NCBI GenBank assembly: GCA_947259815.1
Contig: CAMYNO010000011.1
Coordinates: forward strand, 1 to 15,688
Origin: an uncultured Parvularculaceae bacterium
GTDB lineage: Bacteria; Pseudomonadota; Alphaproteobacteria; Caulobacterales; Parvularculaceae
Direction: 5' to 3'
DNA: 15,688 bases
Made by a program: the position numbers and the translations under genes. Shown piece after piece: positions 6,447 to 13,129 of this stretch; position 1 is the first letter of the stretch; the number at the start of each line of letters is the position of its first letter. The notes below the pieces were generated by a model. The model was given only the letters and a program-made list of their open reading frames with translations, ran no database searches and was not told the DNA's origin.

Positions 6447-8406
6447 TTTCGCGCAAATCGGGCGCAAGCGCATCGGCGGCCAGCGCAGTTATCGCATCCT
6501 CAAGCGAGGCCACCTCTTGTTGTTTTTCGCCGAGACGGCGAAGCGAGACTTTTTCCTCTTCCGCTTCGCGCGCGCCAACAACGGCGATCACAGGAATTTT
6601 CCCATGGGAATGTTCGCGCACCTTGTAGTTGATCTTTTCATTGCGGATATCGAGTTCAGCACGCAGCCCCGCCGCCCGTAATTGCGCCAGTACATTTTCC
6701 GCATACGCATTGGCTTCCGACGTGATTGTCGCGACGACGACCTGCACCGGCGCCAGCCAGAAGGGAAGCTTCCCGGCGTAATGCTCGATCAGCAATCCGA
6801 TAAAGCGTTCAAACGTGCCGAACACCGCGCGATGCAGCATTACCGGGCGCTGTTTGGCGCCGGTTTCGTCCACATAGGTCGCATCGAGCCGTTCGGGGAG
6901 CACATAATCGAGCTGGTAAGTGCCCGCCTGCCAGGTGCGCCCGATAGCGTCGGTCAGGTGAAATTCCAGCTTCGGCCCGTAAAAGGCGCCCTCGCCCTCG
7001 GCATATTCAAATTTCAGCCCTGCGGCGGTCAGCGCGTCGCCAAGCGCTTTTTCCGCGCGATCCCAGGTGGCGTCGTCGCCGGCGCGCTGTTCGGGCCGCG
7101 TCGCCAGCTTATAGGCGATATCGGTCATCCCCATATCTTCATAGACGCGGGCGAACAGGTTGAGGAAACGCACGGTTTCCTCCGCAATCTGATCTTCCCG
7201 GCAGAAAATATGCGCGTCGTCCTGGGTCATCTGGCGCACACGCATCAATCCGTGGAGCGCGCCATGGGCCTCATTGCGGTGACAGCAGCCAAATTCCGCC
7301 ATGCGAATAGGCAGGTCGCGATAGGATTTGATCCCCTGATTGAAGATCTGAATATGCGCGGGGCAATTCATCGGCTTTAGCGCCATCAGGGCCGCCTCGC
7401 CGGATAGCACCGGCGCATCGTCATCCGTTGACGGAATTTCATCAGGCACCACGAACATGTTTTCGCGGAACTTGCCCCAGTGGCCGGACTTTTCCCAAAG
7501 CTTTGAATCGAGAAGCTGCGGCGACTTCACCTCCCGATAGCCGTCATCATCAAGCCGGCGGCGAATATACGCTTCAAGCGCGCGCCAGATGAGAAAGCCT
7601 TTCGGATGCCAGAAAACCGAGCCTTGCGCTTCCGGCTGGAAATGGAACAAATCCATCTCGCGCCCGAGGCGGCGATGGTCGCGTTTTTCCGCTTCTTCAA
7701 GGCGCAGAAGGTAAGCCTTTAAATCTTTCTCGCTGGTCCATGCGGTGCCGTAAATCCGGTGCAGCATCGGGTTGCGGTGATCGCCGCGCCAATAGGCGCC
7801 GGCGACTTTCATCAGCTTGAAAGCCTTGCCGATATGCTTCGTAGACGGAAGGTGCGGACCGCGACACAAATCATGCCAGTCGCCGTGAAAGTAGATCTTC
7901 ACATCTTCGGCTTCCGGCAGGTCGGCGATGATTTCCGCTTTATAATGCTCGCCTATCTCCTTGAAATGGGCAATCGCCTTTTCACGCTCCCAGACTTCCC
8001 GGCGGGTCACGCGCGCTTCATCGACGATCTCGCCCATGCGCTTTTCGATCTTTTCAAGATCATCGGTCGAAAACGGTTCCTCGCGCGCGAAATCGTAAAA
8101 GAACCCGTCTTCGATATTCGGTCCGATCGTGACCTGGGTTCCCGGGAACAGTTCCTGCACCGCCTGTGCGAGCAAATGCGCCGTGTCATGGCGGATGATA
8201 TCGAGCGCATCCTCATGCTCGCGGGTGACGATTTCGACCGCCGCGTCGCGGTCAATCGTAGCGAAAAGATCAATAACCTCGCCGTCGACCTTCACCGCCA
8301 GCGCCTTTTTGGCCAGCGATTTGGAAATATTCTCGGCAATATCGGTCCCGGTTACGGGGCCTTCAAATTGGCGAACAGAACCGTCGGGGAGAGTAATAGC
8401 GACCAT
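6439..8406 (-). CDS. thrS: Threonyl-tRNA synthetase
   Basis: Class II enzyme that activates threonine and charges tRNA-Thr in the cytoplasm; 655 aa from the ATG at 8406. That start aligns with the E. coli protein ([10 protein letters not shown] against MPVITLPDGS); a longer frame begins at a TTG at 8457 but adds 17 unrelated residues. Domains in order: TGS (1-62); editing domain with HDTAH (73-77) and CRGPH (181-185); catalytic core with zinc ligands C348 (MNCPAH), H399 (DDAHIF) and H525 (MLHRAVFG), and motif 2 [12 protein letters not shown] (368-379); C-terminal anticodon-binding domain from about 550. All editing and catalytic residues are present. The core carries a small insertion ([12 protein letters not shown], 322-333) compared with E. 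coli. It heads a minus-strand unit that continues into ligase and glycosyltransferase genes. I see no T-box leader. Confidence 0.98.
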   Translation of the reverse strand: MVAITLPDGSVRQFEGPVTGTDIAENISKSLAKKALAVKVDGEVIDLFATIDRDAAVEIVTREHEDALDIIRHDTAHLLAQAVQELFPGTQVTIGPNIEDGFFYDFAREEPFSTDDLEKIEKRMGEIVDEARVTRREVWEREKAIAHFKEIGEHYKAEIIADLPEAEDVKIYFHGDWHDLCRGPHLPSTKHIGKAFKLMKVAGAYWRGDHRNPMLHRIYGTAWTSEKDLKAYLLRLEEAEKRDHRRLGREMDLFHFQPEAQGSVFWHPKGFLIWRALEAYIRRRLDDDGYREVKSPQLLDSKLWEKSGHWGKFRENMFVVPDEIPSTDDDAPVLSGEAALMALKPMNCPAHIQIFNQGIKSYRDLPIRMAEFGCCHRNEAHGALHGLMRVRQMTQDDAHIFCREDQIAEETVRFLNLFARVYEDMGMTDIAYKLATRPEQRAGDDATWDRAEKALGDALTAAGLKFEYAEGEGAFYGPKLEFHLTDAIGRTWQAGTYQLDYVLPERLDATYVDETGAKQRPVMLHRAVFGTFERFIGLLIEHYAGKLPFWLAPVQVVVATITSEANAYAENVLAQLRAAGLRAELDIRNEKINYKVREHSHGKIPVIAVVGAREAEEEKVSLRRLGEKQQEVASLEDAITALAADALAPDLREKA

Positions 8407-8453
8407 AATGCGAATTCGTTGGTTTGATTTGCGGTTTAAACTGGAATCTCCCG

Positions 8454-8482
8454 GCAATAAGGGAAAACGCCATCAGGCTCAA
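8454..8482 (-). promoter_or_regulatory. thrS: Candidate thrS promoter
   Basis: On the minus strand TTGAGC (8482-8477) and TATTGC (8459-8454) are separated by 17 bases and lie about 48 bases upstream of the thrS ATG. The -35 matches four of six consensus bases and the -10 three of six, so this is weak. The rest of the 229-bp gap 8407-8635 shows only the small palindrome CGAATTCG (8411-8418) and the ribosome binding site of the divergent gene. Confidence 0.25.
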
Positions 8483-8625
8483 TGCGGCGATATTCGACAG
8501 GAAATCACGGCGGCGGCAACCGCACCGGCTATGGCCTGGTTGCTTGGCCCTGATCGCGGCCCTGTATGGCTAGAAGTCGAATCCCTGACGCGCGGTGCGT
8601 CTCATGGTAAGGTTCAAGGAATTTC

Positions 8626-8630
8626 GGAGG
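8626..8630 (+). promoter_or_regulatory. Ribosome binding site of the DUF6265-type gene
   Basis: GGAGG lies five bases before the ATG at 8636. It decides the start: the same frame is open upstream to 8129, but only as antisense to thrS. Confidence 0.75.
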
Positions 8631-8635
8631 CCGCC

Positions 8636-9118
8636 ATGAGACTTCTCGCAATCCTGTTTACATCCATTTTCGCAATGCCGGCCCATGCCGAGCCAACGAT
8701 TGACGATCTTTCTTTCCTTACCGGCCATTGGCGCGGGGGCGATGAAAATTTCACCTTCGAGGAAACCTGGTCAGCGCCGGCGGGCGGCGTCATGACCGCC
8801 ATGGCGCGCGGCGTCAGCGACGGCGAGGCCCGTGTCCTTGAATATATCATTGTTTCCGCAGAGGCCGACGGGCTGGTCATGCGGTTCAAACATTTCAATG
8901 CGGATTTTTCGAGCTGGGAAGAAGGCGCAGAACCGCTCACGCTCCTGCTCTCCGAGTTTGAAGGAACCGATGCAACTTTCACCGCCGATCCGCCATCGCA
9001 TACGGTCACGTCAATCCGCTACTGGCTGGCGGATGAGGACACGCTGCATGTCGATGTAAAACAAATCGAAGACGGTGAGCCGGGCGGTTTTTCACTGGTC
9101 TTCGACCGGATGCATTAA
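8636..9118 (+). CDS. Secreted DUF6265-type protein of unknown function
   Basis: Protein of 160 aa with a clear Sec signal peptide (MRLLAILFTSIFAMPAHA, cleavage after residue 18), so periplasmic or exported. The mature part begins with DDLSFLTGHWRG (23-34) and continues with FEETWSAPAGGVMTAMARGV (41-60) and VLEYIIV, the pattern of the DUF6265 family, a lipocalin- or nitrobindin-like small beta-barrel family as I recall it. A conserved tryptophan-bearing N-terminal strand and the EETWS..PGG stretch are present. The C-terminal half (PPSHTVTSIRYW, 119-130) corresponds to the family's last strands, where many members have a NP.HDFP motif that is only loosely kept here. The function of the family is not known to me. 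It is divergent from thrS with its own strong ribosome binding site, so it is probably a single-gene transcript, and it converges on yidD with shared stop codons. Confidence 0.85.
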   Translation: MRLLAILFTSIFAMPAHAEPTIDDLSFLTGHWRGGDENFTFEETWSAPAGGVMTAMARGVSDGEARVLEYIIVSAEADGLVMRFKHFNADFSSWEEGAEPLTLLLSEFEGTDATFTADPPSHTVTSIRYWLADEDTLHVDVKQIEDGEPGGFSLVFDRMH

Positions 9119-9426
9119 TCCGTTTTCTCACCGCGCGCCGTCCACGCCCAGTCCCCGAGGCGCCAGAATTTCCAGCCCACCGCAGGCGTCTCGCACGGCG
9201 CAGGATCATACCCATGCGATCCGAAGGGATGACATCGGGAAAGCCGTGAAACCGTCAGCCAGAATGCACGCCCGGTTTTGTGCCGGCGGAACGCATCAGC
9301 GGCATATTCAGAACAGCTCGGCTCATGCCGGCAACGGGCGCCAAGAAAATAAAAAACTGGCGACAGGATGACCTGGTAAAGCCTGAGGAGCCCAAGGGCC
9401 GCAATATTTACTGGCGAACGAGACAT
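9115..9426 (-). CDS. yidD: Membrane protein insertion efficiency factor YidD
   Basis: Small (103 aa) inner-membrane-associated factor that assists YidC/Sec-dependent membrane protein insertion. The family signature is complete: LYQVILSPVFYFLGARCRHE (16-35), PSCSEYAADAF (36-46), RLSRCHPFGSHGYDPAPC (61-78), with cysteines 32, 38, 65 and 78. It differs from the usual CRY.PTCSEY only by His for Tyr and Ser for Thr. The 25-residue tail after GYDPAPC is rich in Trp and Arg. The usual rnpA-yidC neighbours are absent; instead yidD sits near thrS, a placement I recall from other alphaproteobacteria. It starts 40 bp after modC, with a hairpin between them, and its TAA is the reverse complement of the TTA inside the shared TTAA at 9115-9118, where the convergent DUF6265-type gene also stops. 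Confidence 0.95.
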   Translation of the reverse strand: MSRSPVNIAALGLLRLYQVILSPVFYFLGARCRHEPSCSEYAADAFRRHKTGRAFWLTVSRLSRCHPFGSHGYDPAPCETPAVGWKFWRLGDWAWTARGEKTD

Positions 9427-9452
9427 GAAGATTTCTTATCGCGGCGCGCGAT

Positions 9453-9480
9453 GTTTCGCCAGCGCCTCAGATGGCGAAAC
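9453..9480 (-). terminator. Hairpin spanning the modC stop codon
   Basis: GTTTCGCC (9453-9460) and GGCGAAAC (9473-9480) form a perfect 8-bp stem with a 12-base loop that contains the modC TGA stop (9467-9469). One arm is inside the modC coding end and the other inside the 40-bp gap before yidD. No T run follows on the minus strand (ATCGCGCG), so this may protect the mod mRNA 3' end or attenuate read-through into yidD rather than act as a classical terminator. Confidence 0.4.
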
Positions 9481-10558
9481 CTGCCGTTTTTACAAGCGCA
9501 TAAACCCGCACCCCCGGCGCAAGCGAGAGATCGTCACTCGCCGCCCGCGTCACCTGCGCCCGCAGGCGCGTCCCATCGACATCCATGACGACATCGACGA
9601 ATGCAGAACCGTCACGCCCCTCCAACGACGCGATTGTCGCCGGTAAGATATTCCTGATGCTGATCGCCTCGGGACGGTTTAAGGCGATGGCGACATTGCG
9701 CGCATCAATGCGAACGCCGACATTGGCGCCGACCGCTTTTGCTTCATTGATCGGCAGCGAAATCACGCTCCCCCCTATTGAAACACGGGTGAGGCCGTAG
9801 GTTGTATCATGCTCAGTCACCGTCGCAGTGAGAATGGCGCCCGGACTGTCAATTTCCGCGCCCGCAGATAATCCATAAGCGTTCATGATTTCCGCCGTCT
9901 CGCCCGTCGCCTCGATGCGGCCGTCTGTTAAAATGATCGTGCGATCGGCGATGCGAATAACCTCGTCGACATTGTGACTGACATAGAGCGCGGGCGCGCC
10001 AAAACTTTCCGACAGATTATCGAGATACGGCAGAATTTCTTCCTTGCGTTTTCGGTCGAGCGCGGAGAGCGGTTCATCGAGAAGCAGCAATTGCGGGCGC
10101 GTCAACATGGTGCGGGCGAGCGCGACGCGCTGGCGCTCACCGCCGGACAGGGTTTCAGGTCGGCGCCCCAGCAATGGCGCCAAATCGAATGCAGCAACCG
10201 TTTCCTCAACACCGGCCCCGTCTTCCCGCAGCGGCGCGCGCTCAACCGCATAGCGCAAATTCTGCTCGACCGTCAGATGCGGGAATAAGCGCCCGTCCTG
10301 AAAAACTGTCCCGACAGAGCGCAGATGCGGCGGCGTGAATATTTTTTTCGCCGTATCGACCCAAACGGCGCCGTCATATTCGATACGCCCTCGTTGAGGC
10401 CGGGCGTGCCCCGCGATCAGGCGCAACAGGGTCGACTTGCCGGCGCCACTCGGACCGAAGACCGCGACGCAGCCATCGGCTTCAAACGTCGCAGCAGTTT
10501 CGAGCGAGAAATCTCCGGCCCTGTGCTCGACCTCAATTTTCAGCCGCTTAATGGACAT
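9467..10558 (-). CDS. modC: Molybdate ABC transporter ATP-binding protein ModC
   Basis: ATPase of the molybdate importer, on the cytoplasmic face, 363 aa from the ATG at 10558. The frame is open further to 10693, but that part lies inside modB and has no family similarity. Nucleotide-binding elements are intact: Walker A GPSGAGKST (35-43), Q-loop Q87 in TVFQDGRLFPH, signature LSGGERQR (137-144), Walker B LLLLDEP (157-163), and switch histidine H195 in YVSHNVDE. The C-terminal part from about 230 is a TOBE/Mop-type regulatory domain; SIRNILPATIASLEG is the molybdate-binding-domain strand typical of ModC and separates it from other importer ATPases. It overlaps modB by 11 bp and completes a modABC order. 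Confidence 0.95.
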   Translation of the reverse strand: MSIKRLKIEVEHRAGDFSLETAATFEADGCVAVFGPSGAGKSTLLRLIAGHARPQRGRIEYDGAVWVDTAKKIFTPPHLRSVGTVFQDGRLFPHLTVEQNLRYAVERAPLREDGAGVEETVAAFDLAPLLGRRPETLSGGERQRVALARTMLTRPQLLLLDEPLSALDRKRKEEILPYLDNLSESFGAPALYVSHNVDEVIRIADRTIILTDGRIEATGETAEIMNAYGLSAGAEIDSPGAILTATVTEHDTTYGLTRVSIGGSVISLPINEAKAVGANVGVRIDARNVAIALNRPEAISIRNILPATIASLEGRDGSAFVDVVMDVDGTRLRAQVTRAASDDLSLAPGVRVYALVKTAGFAI

Positions 10559-11225
10559 GAACGCGCTGCCGGCGATTAAAGACGTATACAAACAATAGAA
10601 CCAGAAACGATATGGCGAGGAGGATCGCCGACAGGCCGTATGCTTCCTGGTATCGGAGCGTTTCCACATGCTCGTATATGGCGATGGAGACAACGCGGGT
10701 CTCGCCGGGAATTGCGCCGCCGACCATCAGCACAACGCCGAATTCGCCAAGCGTGTGGGCAAAACTTAATATGGCGGCGGTCACAAAGCCACGAACGGAT
10801 AATGGCGCCGCAATGGTGAAAAACGCATCTATCGGCGAGGCGCGCAAGGAGGCGGCCGCCTCCATCACCTCGTCGCCAACGGCCTCAAACGCCGACTGCA
10901 ATGGCTGCACCGCAAACGGCAGCGAGTATAAAACCGATGCGATGACCAGACCGGCGAATGAAAAGGCAAGCGTGTCACCGGTAAGCTGCAACCAGGCGCC
11001 GCCAAGCGGCGCGGAGGGATTAAATAATACAAGCAAATAAAAGCCGAGCACCGTGGGCGGAAGCACCAGCGGCATTGCAACGATTGCCTCAATGACAGGC
11101 TTAATGTGAGTTTTCGTTCGCGCCAGCCACCAGGCCAGCGGCGTCCCGAGAACAAGCAACAGGCAGGTTACGACAAACGCCAGACGAAAGGTCAGCCACA
11201 AAGCAGAGAAGTCCGGCGCGCTCAT
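10548..11225 (-). CDS. modB: Molybdate ABC transporter permease ModB
   Basis: Inner-membrane permease of the molybdate importer, 225 aa, with five to six hydrophobic helices. The signature of ModB permeases is present: AIVAMPLVLPPTVLGFYLL (48-66) near the N-terminus and LGEFGVVLMVGGAIPGETRV toward the C-terminus. The cytoplasmic EAA loop that docks on ModC reads EAAASLRASP (122-131); the Gly normal in this loop (EAA...G) is Arg128, and the later LP is AP. These are departures from consensus, but the rest is intact. The start ATG overlaps the modA TGA as ATGA, and the 3' end overlaps modC by 11 bp, so the three genes are translationally coupled. Confidence 0.95.
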   Translation of the reverse strand: MSAPDFSALWLTFRLAFVVTCLLLVLGTPLAWWLARTKTHIKPVIEAIVAMPLVLPPTVLGFYLLVLFNPSAPLGGAWLQLTGDTLAFSFAGLVIASVLYSLPFAVQPLQSAFEAVGDEVMEAAASLRASPIDAFFTIAAPLSVRGFVTAAILSFAHTLGEFGVVLMVGGAIPGETRVVSIAIYEHVETLRYQEAYGLSAILLAISFLVLLFVYVFNRRQRVHVH

Positions 11226-11983
11226 GGAACTTCGTATCCGGAGCGTTTTATAACCGCCGCAGCTTCATCGCTTTTCAGGAATTCCATAAACGCCAATGCC
11301 GCGGCGTTGTCTTCACCGAAGGACAAGAGCGCTGCATCCTGTTTGATCGGCCGGTACAGCGATTGCGGCGGCGTCCAGTAATCGCCCCGCGCTGCTTCCG
11401 GCATCGCAAGCACCTGAGACAGGGCGACAAAGCCGAGATCGGCGTTGCCGGTATGCACAAAGGCAAAGGCCTGAGCCACATTTTCGCCAAGGGCCAGTTT
11501 CTTGCCGGGCGCTTCTTCAACCCCGAGCGCGGTCATCACGTCACGCGCCGCCGCGCCATAGGGCGCAAGGTCCGGATTGGCGATCGCAAGCCGCCGGAAG
11601 GCGCCTTGCGCAAGGCGATCCGCGCTGACGTTCTCTCCGGTCGGATCCCACAGGACGAGCCGCCCGACCGCATAGGTGAAACTCGAACCGGCAACCGCGT
11701 GGCCGTCCGCCTCAAGGCGCGCCGGGCGCAGATCATCGGCGGCGAGGATGATATCGAAAGGCGCGCCATTCGCGATCTGGGCAAAAAGCTTGCCCGTCGA
11801 TCCACTGGAGATGACGAGATTATGGCCCGTGCGTTCGGCGAATATTGGCTGCAACTCATCGACAACCATTCTGAAATTGGCTGCAACCGCAACACGGGCC
11901 TCTCCCGCCATCGCTACGCCCAACGGCAGGAACGCAAGCATCGCGCAGATCGCGGCGCGTAATATCCATTGAGTTGATCGCAC
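11222..11983 (-). CDS. modA: Periplasmic molybdate/tungstate-binding protein ModA
   Basis: Substrate-binding protein of the importer, 253 aa with a signal peptide (cleavage predicted after AMA, residue 26). Ligand-site segments are visible: AVAANF (32-37), ISSGSTGKLFAQI (58-70), PFDIILAADD (75-84), PDLAPYGAAA (137-146), and ADLGFVALSQ (181-190). The AANF and SRFTYA-like SSFTYAVGRLVLW (100-112) pattern resembles, from memory, Azotobacter vinelandii ModA2 more than E. coli ModA, so tungstate is also a possible ligand. The start is a GTG at 11983: an in-frame TAA lies four codons upstream (12 bases between it and the GTG), and the first internal ATG (residue 15) would leave too short a signal peptide. 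No clear ribosome binding site precedes it; instead a palindromic repeat begins eight bases upstream. First gene of modABC; no modE or obvious ModE operator is visible. Confidence 0.95.
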   Translation of the reverse strand: MRSTQWILRAAICAMLAFLPLGVAMAGEARVAVAANFRMVVDELQPIFAERTGHNLVISSGSTGKLFAQIANGAPFDIILAADDLRPARLEADGHAVAGSSFTYAVGRLVLWDPTGENVSADRLAQGAFRRLAIANPDLAPYGAAARDVMTALGVEEAPGKKLALGENVAQAFAFVHTGNADLGFVALSQVLAMPEAARGDYWTPPQSLYRPIKQDAALLSFGEDNAAALAFMEFLKSDEAAAVIKRSGYEVP

Positions 11984-11990
11984 AAATGCG

Positions 11991-12053
11991 TCTTAGAGCA
12001 TTTTCAAGCGAAGTGGGTACCGGTTCGCGTCAAGAAAATGCGTTAAAACAAGA
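11991..12053. repeat. Palindromic intergenic repeat of alphaproteobacterial type
   Basis: Nested inverted arms: GCATTTTC (11998-12005) with GAAAATGC (12034-12041), GCGAA (12008-12012) with TTCGC (12024-12028), around the self-complementary core GGTACC (12016-12021); outer TCTT/AAGA can also pair. The motif GAGCATTTTC..GCGAAGTGG..ACCGGTTCGCG..GAAAATGC matches a family of dispersed palindromes I know from alphaproteobacterial genomes; exact limits and the family name cannot be fixed here. It lies in the 147-bp gap between the M23 operon and modA and would form a strong hairpin in the modA leader. I found no second copy in the window. Confidence 0.75.
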
Positions 12054-12058
12054 CTCTT

Positions 12059-12096
12059 GAGCGTCTTTCCTGACTCTGATTGAAGTGATGACGCTC
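12059..12096 (-). terminator. Candidate terminator of the M23 operon
   Basis: GAGCGTC (12059-12065) and GACGCTC (12090-12096) form a 7-bp inverted repeat with a 24-base loop. On the minus strand it lies 34 bases after the M23 gene and is followed within about nine bases by TGTTTTAA. The long loop and the spaced T run make it a modest candidate. It directly adjoins the palindromic repeat and may be part of the same inserted unit. Confidence 0.3.
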
Positions 12097-12130
12097 CGGC
12101 AGGAATCCGAGGGAAAAGAGAAGGCCCGCC

Positions 12131-13129
12131 TTACGGCAATTGCGGCGTCAGGCACTTGTCCTGCGATGGTTGCGCCACGGGTTCGGCCGCCGACGGATCG
12201 GCGTCCACGAGGTCGAGATAGGACTCAACAAGGCTGGTATAGGGCGGCAGCGCGCCATTATGGAGCGCGCCATCAACATCCGCCGCCCCATGGATTTCAA
12301 AATGCGTGTGAACGGTCGTCGCCCGCGAAGAGGCGGAAAGAAGATCGGACACCCGCGCGAAGGCCTGTCCCTGCGTTACCGGGGCGCCGGTTCGCACCCA
12401 ATCCGGCACCGGCATCTGCACATGCAGGAACTTGTACTTCATGCCGCTTTCGGCGCCGATGATATTGACGGAAATCGAGCCCACATGACTGATCCACCCG
12501 CTTTCCGGCGCGACCAGCCAATGCACCGCATTCTCGCAAGTCTTGGGGCGCAGATCCTGGCCCTTATGGGCCTTGCCGCCGGGACATAGATCCGTTGCGT
12601 GTTTGGCGTCGAGGCGGACTTCGCAGAAATTGTCCCGCCACGGATAATCGAAATTACGCGGATCGTTTTCCGATCCGCCCGGACCCGGCCACTGGCCGCT
12701 GGCGTAACCGCCGCCGCCCTGTCCGAATATCTGCGAGTTAGCGAAAGCGGGCGCTTCCTGCATCGGGAAAATCATTTCCGGCGCGATCACCGAAGGATCG
12801 GTCACACCGGTCGATTCCTTCACTGTCGACGAACCGGGCAGCAGGGATCCGGGCACCCCATGCCAGTCCGATGGCAGTTCGTATAACGCCGGCGGAGGAG
12901 GCGTTGGCGGCGCTGGTTCTTCCTCGATCTCTTCTTCTACCGGGGACGGTGGCGGCGGCGTCTCATCTTCGGATGGCTCCGGCTCTTCCGGCGATGCTGG
13001 TTCGGCAGGCTCTGGCGCATTGTCCTCAACCGGGGCCGGGGGGAAATCAGGCCGCGGCGGGCCTTCCCGGCCGCAAGAAGCTACTGCAAAGACCGCAATC
13101 ACCACGGCAAGAGTGCGAAGCTGGATCAT
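12131..13129 (-). CDS. M23-family metallopeptidase lipoprotein
   Basis: Zinc peptidase of the LytM/M23 type, 332 aa, likely an envelope lipoprotein acting on peptidoglycan cross-links. The N-terminus (LAVVIAVFAVASCG) has a lipobox-like VASC with the lipid-carrying Cys19. Residues 22-82 form a Pro/Glu-rich stalk. The peptidase part starts near 160 with NFDYPWRDNFCE (159-170), then HKGQDLRP (188-195), giving zinc ligands H188 and D192, and ends with VHTHFEIH (273-280), giving H274 and H276; all four active-site positions are present, so it should be active. LCPGG and RPKTCE belong to an alphaproteobacterial M23 subfamily with extra cysteines (169, 182, 198, 326), which could form disulphides. 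The ATG overlaps the TGA of the upstream secreted protein as ATGA, and a strong GGGGAGGG lies seven bases before it. The substrate is not known. Confidence 0.9.
   Translation of the reverse strand: MIQLRTLAVVIAVFAVASCGREGPPRPDFPPAPVEDNAPEPAEPASPEEPEPSEDETPPPPSPVEEEIEEEPAPPTPPPPALYELPSDWHGVPGSLLPGSSTVKESTGVTDPSVIAPEMIFPMQEAPAFANSQIFGQGGGGYASGQWPGPGGSENDPRNFDYPWRDNFCEVRLDAKHATDLCPGGKAHKGQDLRPKTCENAVHWLVAPESGWISHVGSISVNIIGAESGMKYKFLHVQMPVPDWVRTGAPVTQGQAFARVSDLLSASSRATTVHTHFEIHGAADVDGALHNGALPPYTSLVESYLDLVDADPSAAEPVAQPSQDKCLTPQLP
12890..13066 (-). repeat. Low-complexity segment coding a Pro/Glu-rich stalk
   Basis: Codons 22-80 of the M23 lipoprotein are almost entirely Pro, Glu, Ala, Ser and Asp, with short runs such as PPPP and EEEIEEE. 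Such acidic proline-rich stretches usually act as extended spacers. Here it would hold the peptidase about 60 residues away from the lipid anchor. Confidence 0.8.

Noticed and set aside
6682..7380. Antisense frame within thrS
   Set aside because: Mirror of conserved threonyl-tRNA synthetase codons; no independent signal.
7759..8427. Second antisense frame within thrS
   Set aside because: Same reason; it lacks a ribosome binding site and a recognisable domain.
8407..8457. TTG-initiated 17-residue extension of ThrRS
   Set aside because: The ATG at 8406 aligns with the E. coli start and the extension has no family similarity.
8129..8635. N-terminal extension of the DUF6265-type protein
   Set aside because: The extension is antisense to thrS and begins at a GTG; the ATG at 8636 has GGAGG and starts a textbook signal peptide.
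8407..8635. T-box or other riboswitch in the thrS leader
   Set aside because: No T-box sequence, antiterminator or specifier-like hairpins are visible, and T-boxes are not typical of this group.
10559..10693. 45-residue extension of ModC
   Set aside because: It lies inside modB in another frame; the ABC fold begins at MSIKRLKIEV.
11984..12130. ModE operator or molybdenum-cofactor riboswitch upstream of modA
   Set aside because: The palindrome here matches a dispersed repeat pattern and not a ModE-like site; no conserved riboswitch core was seen.
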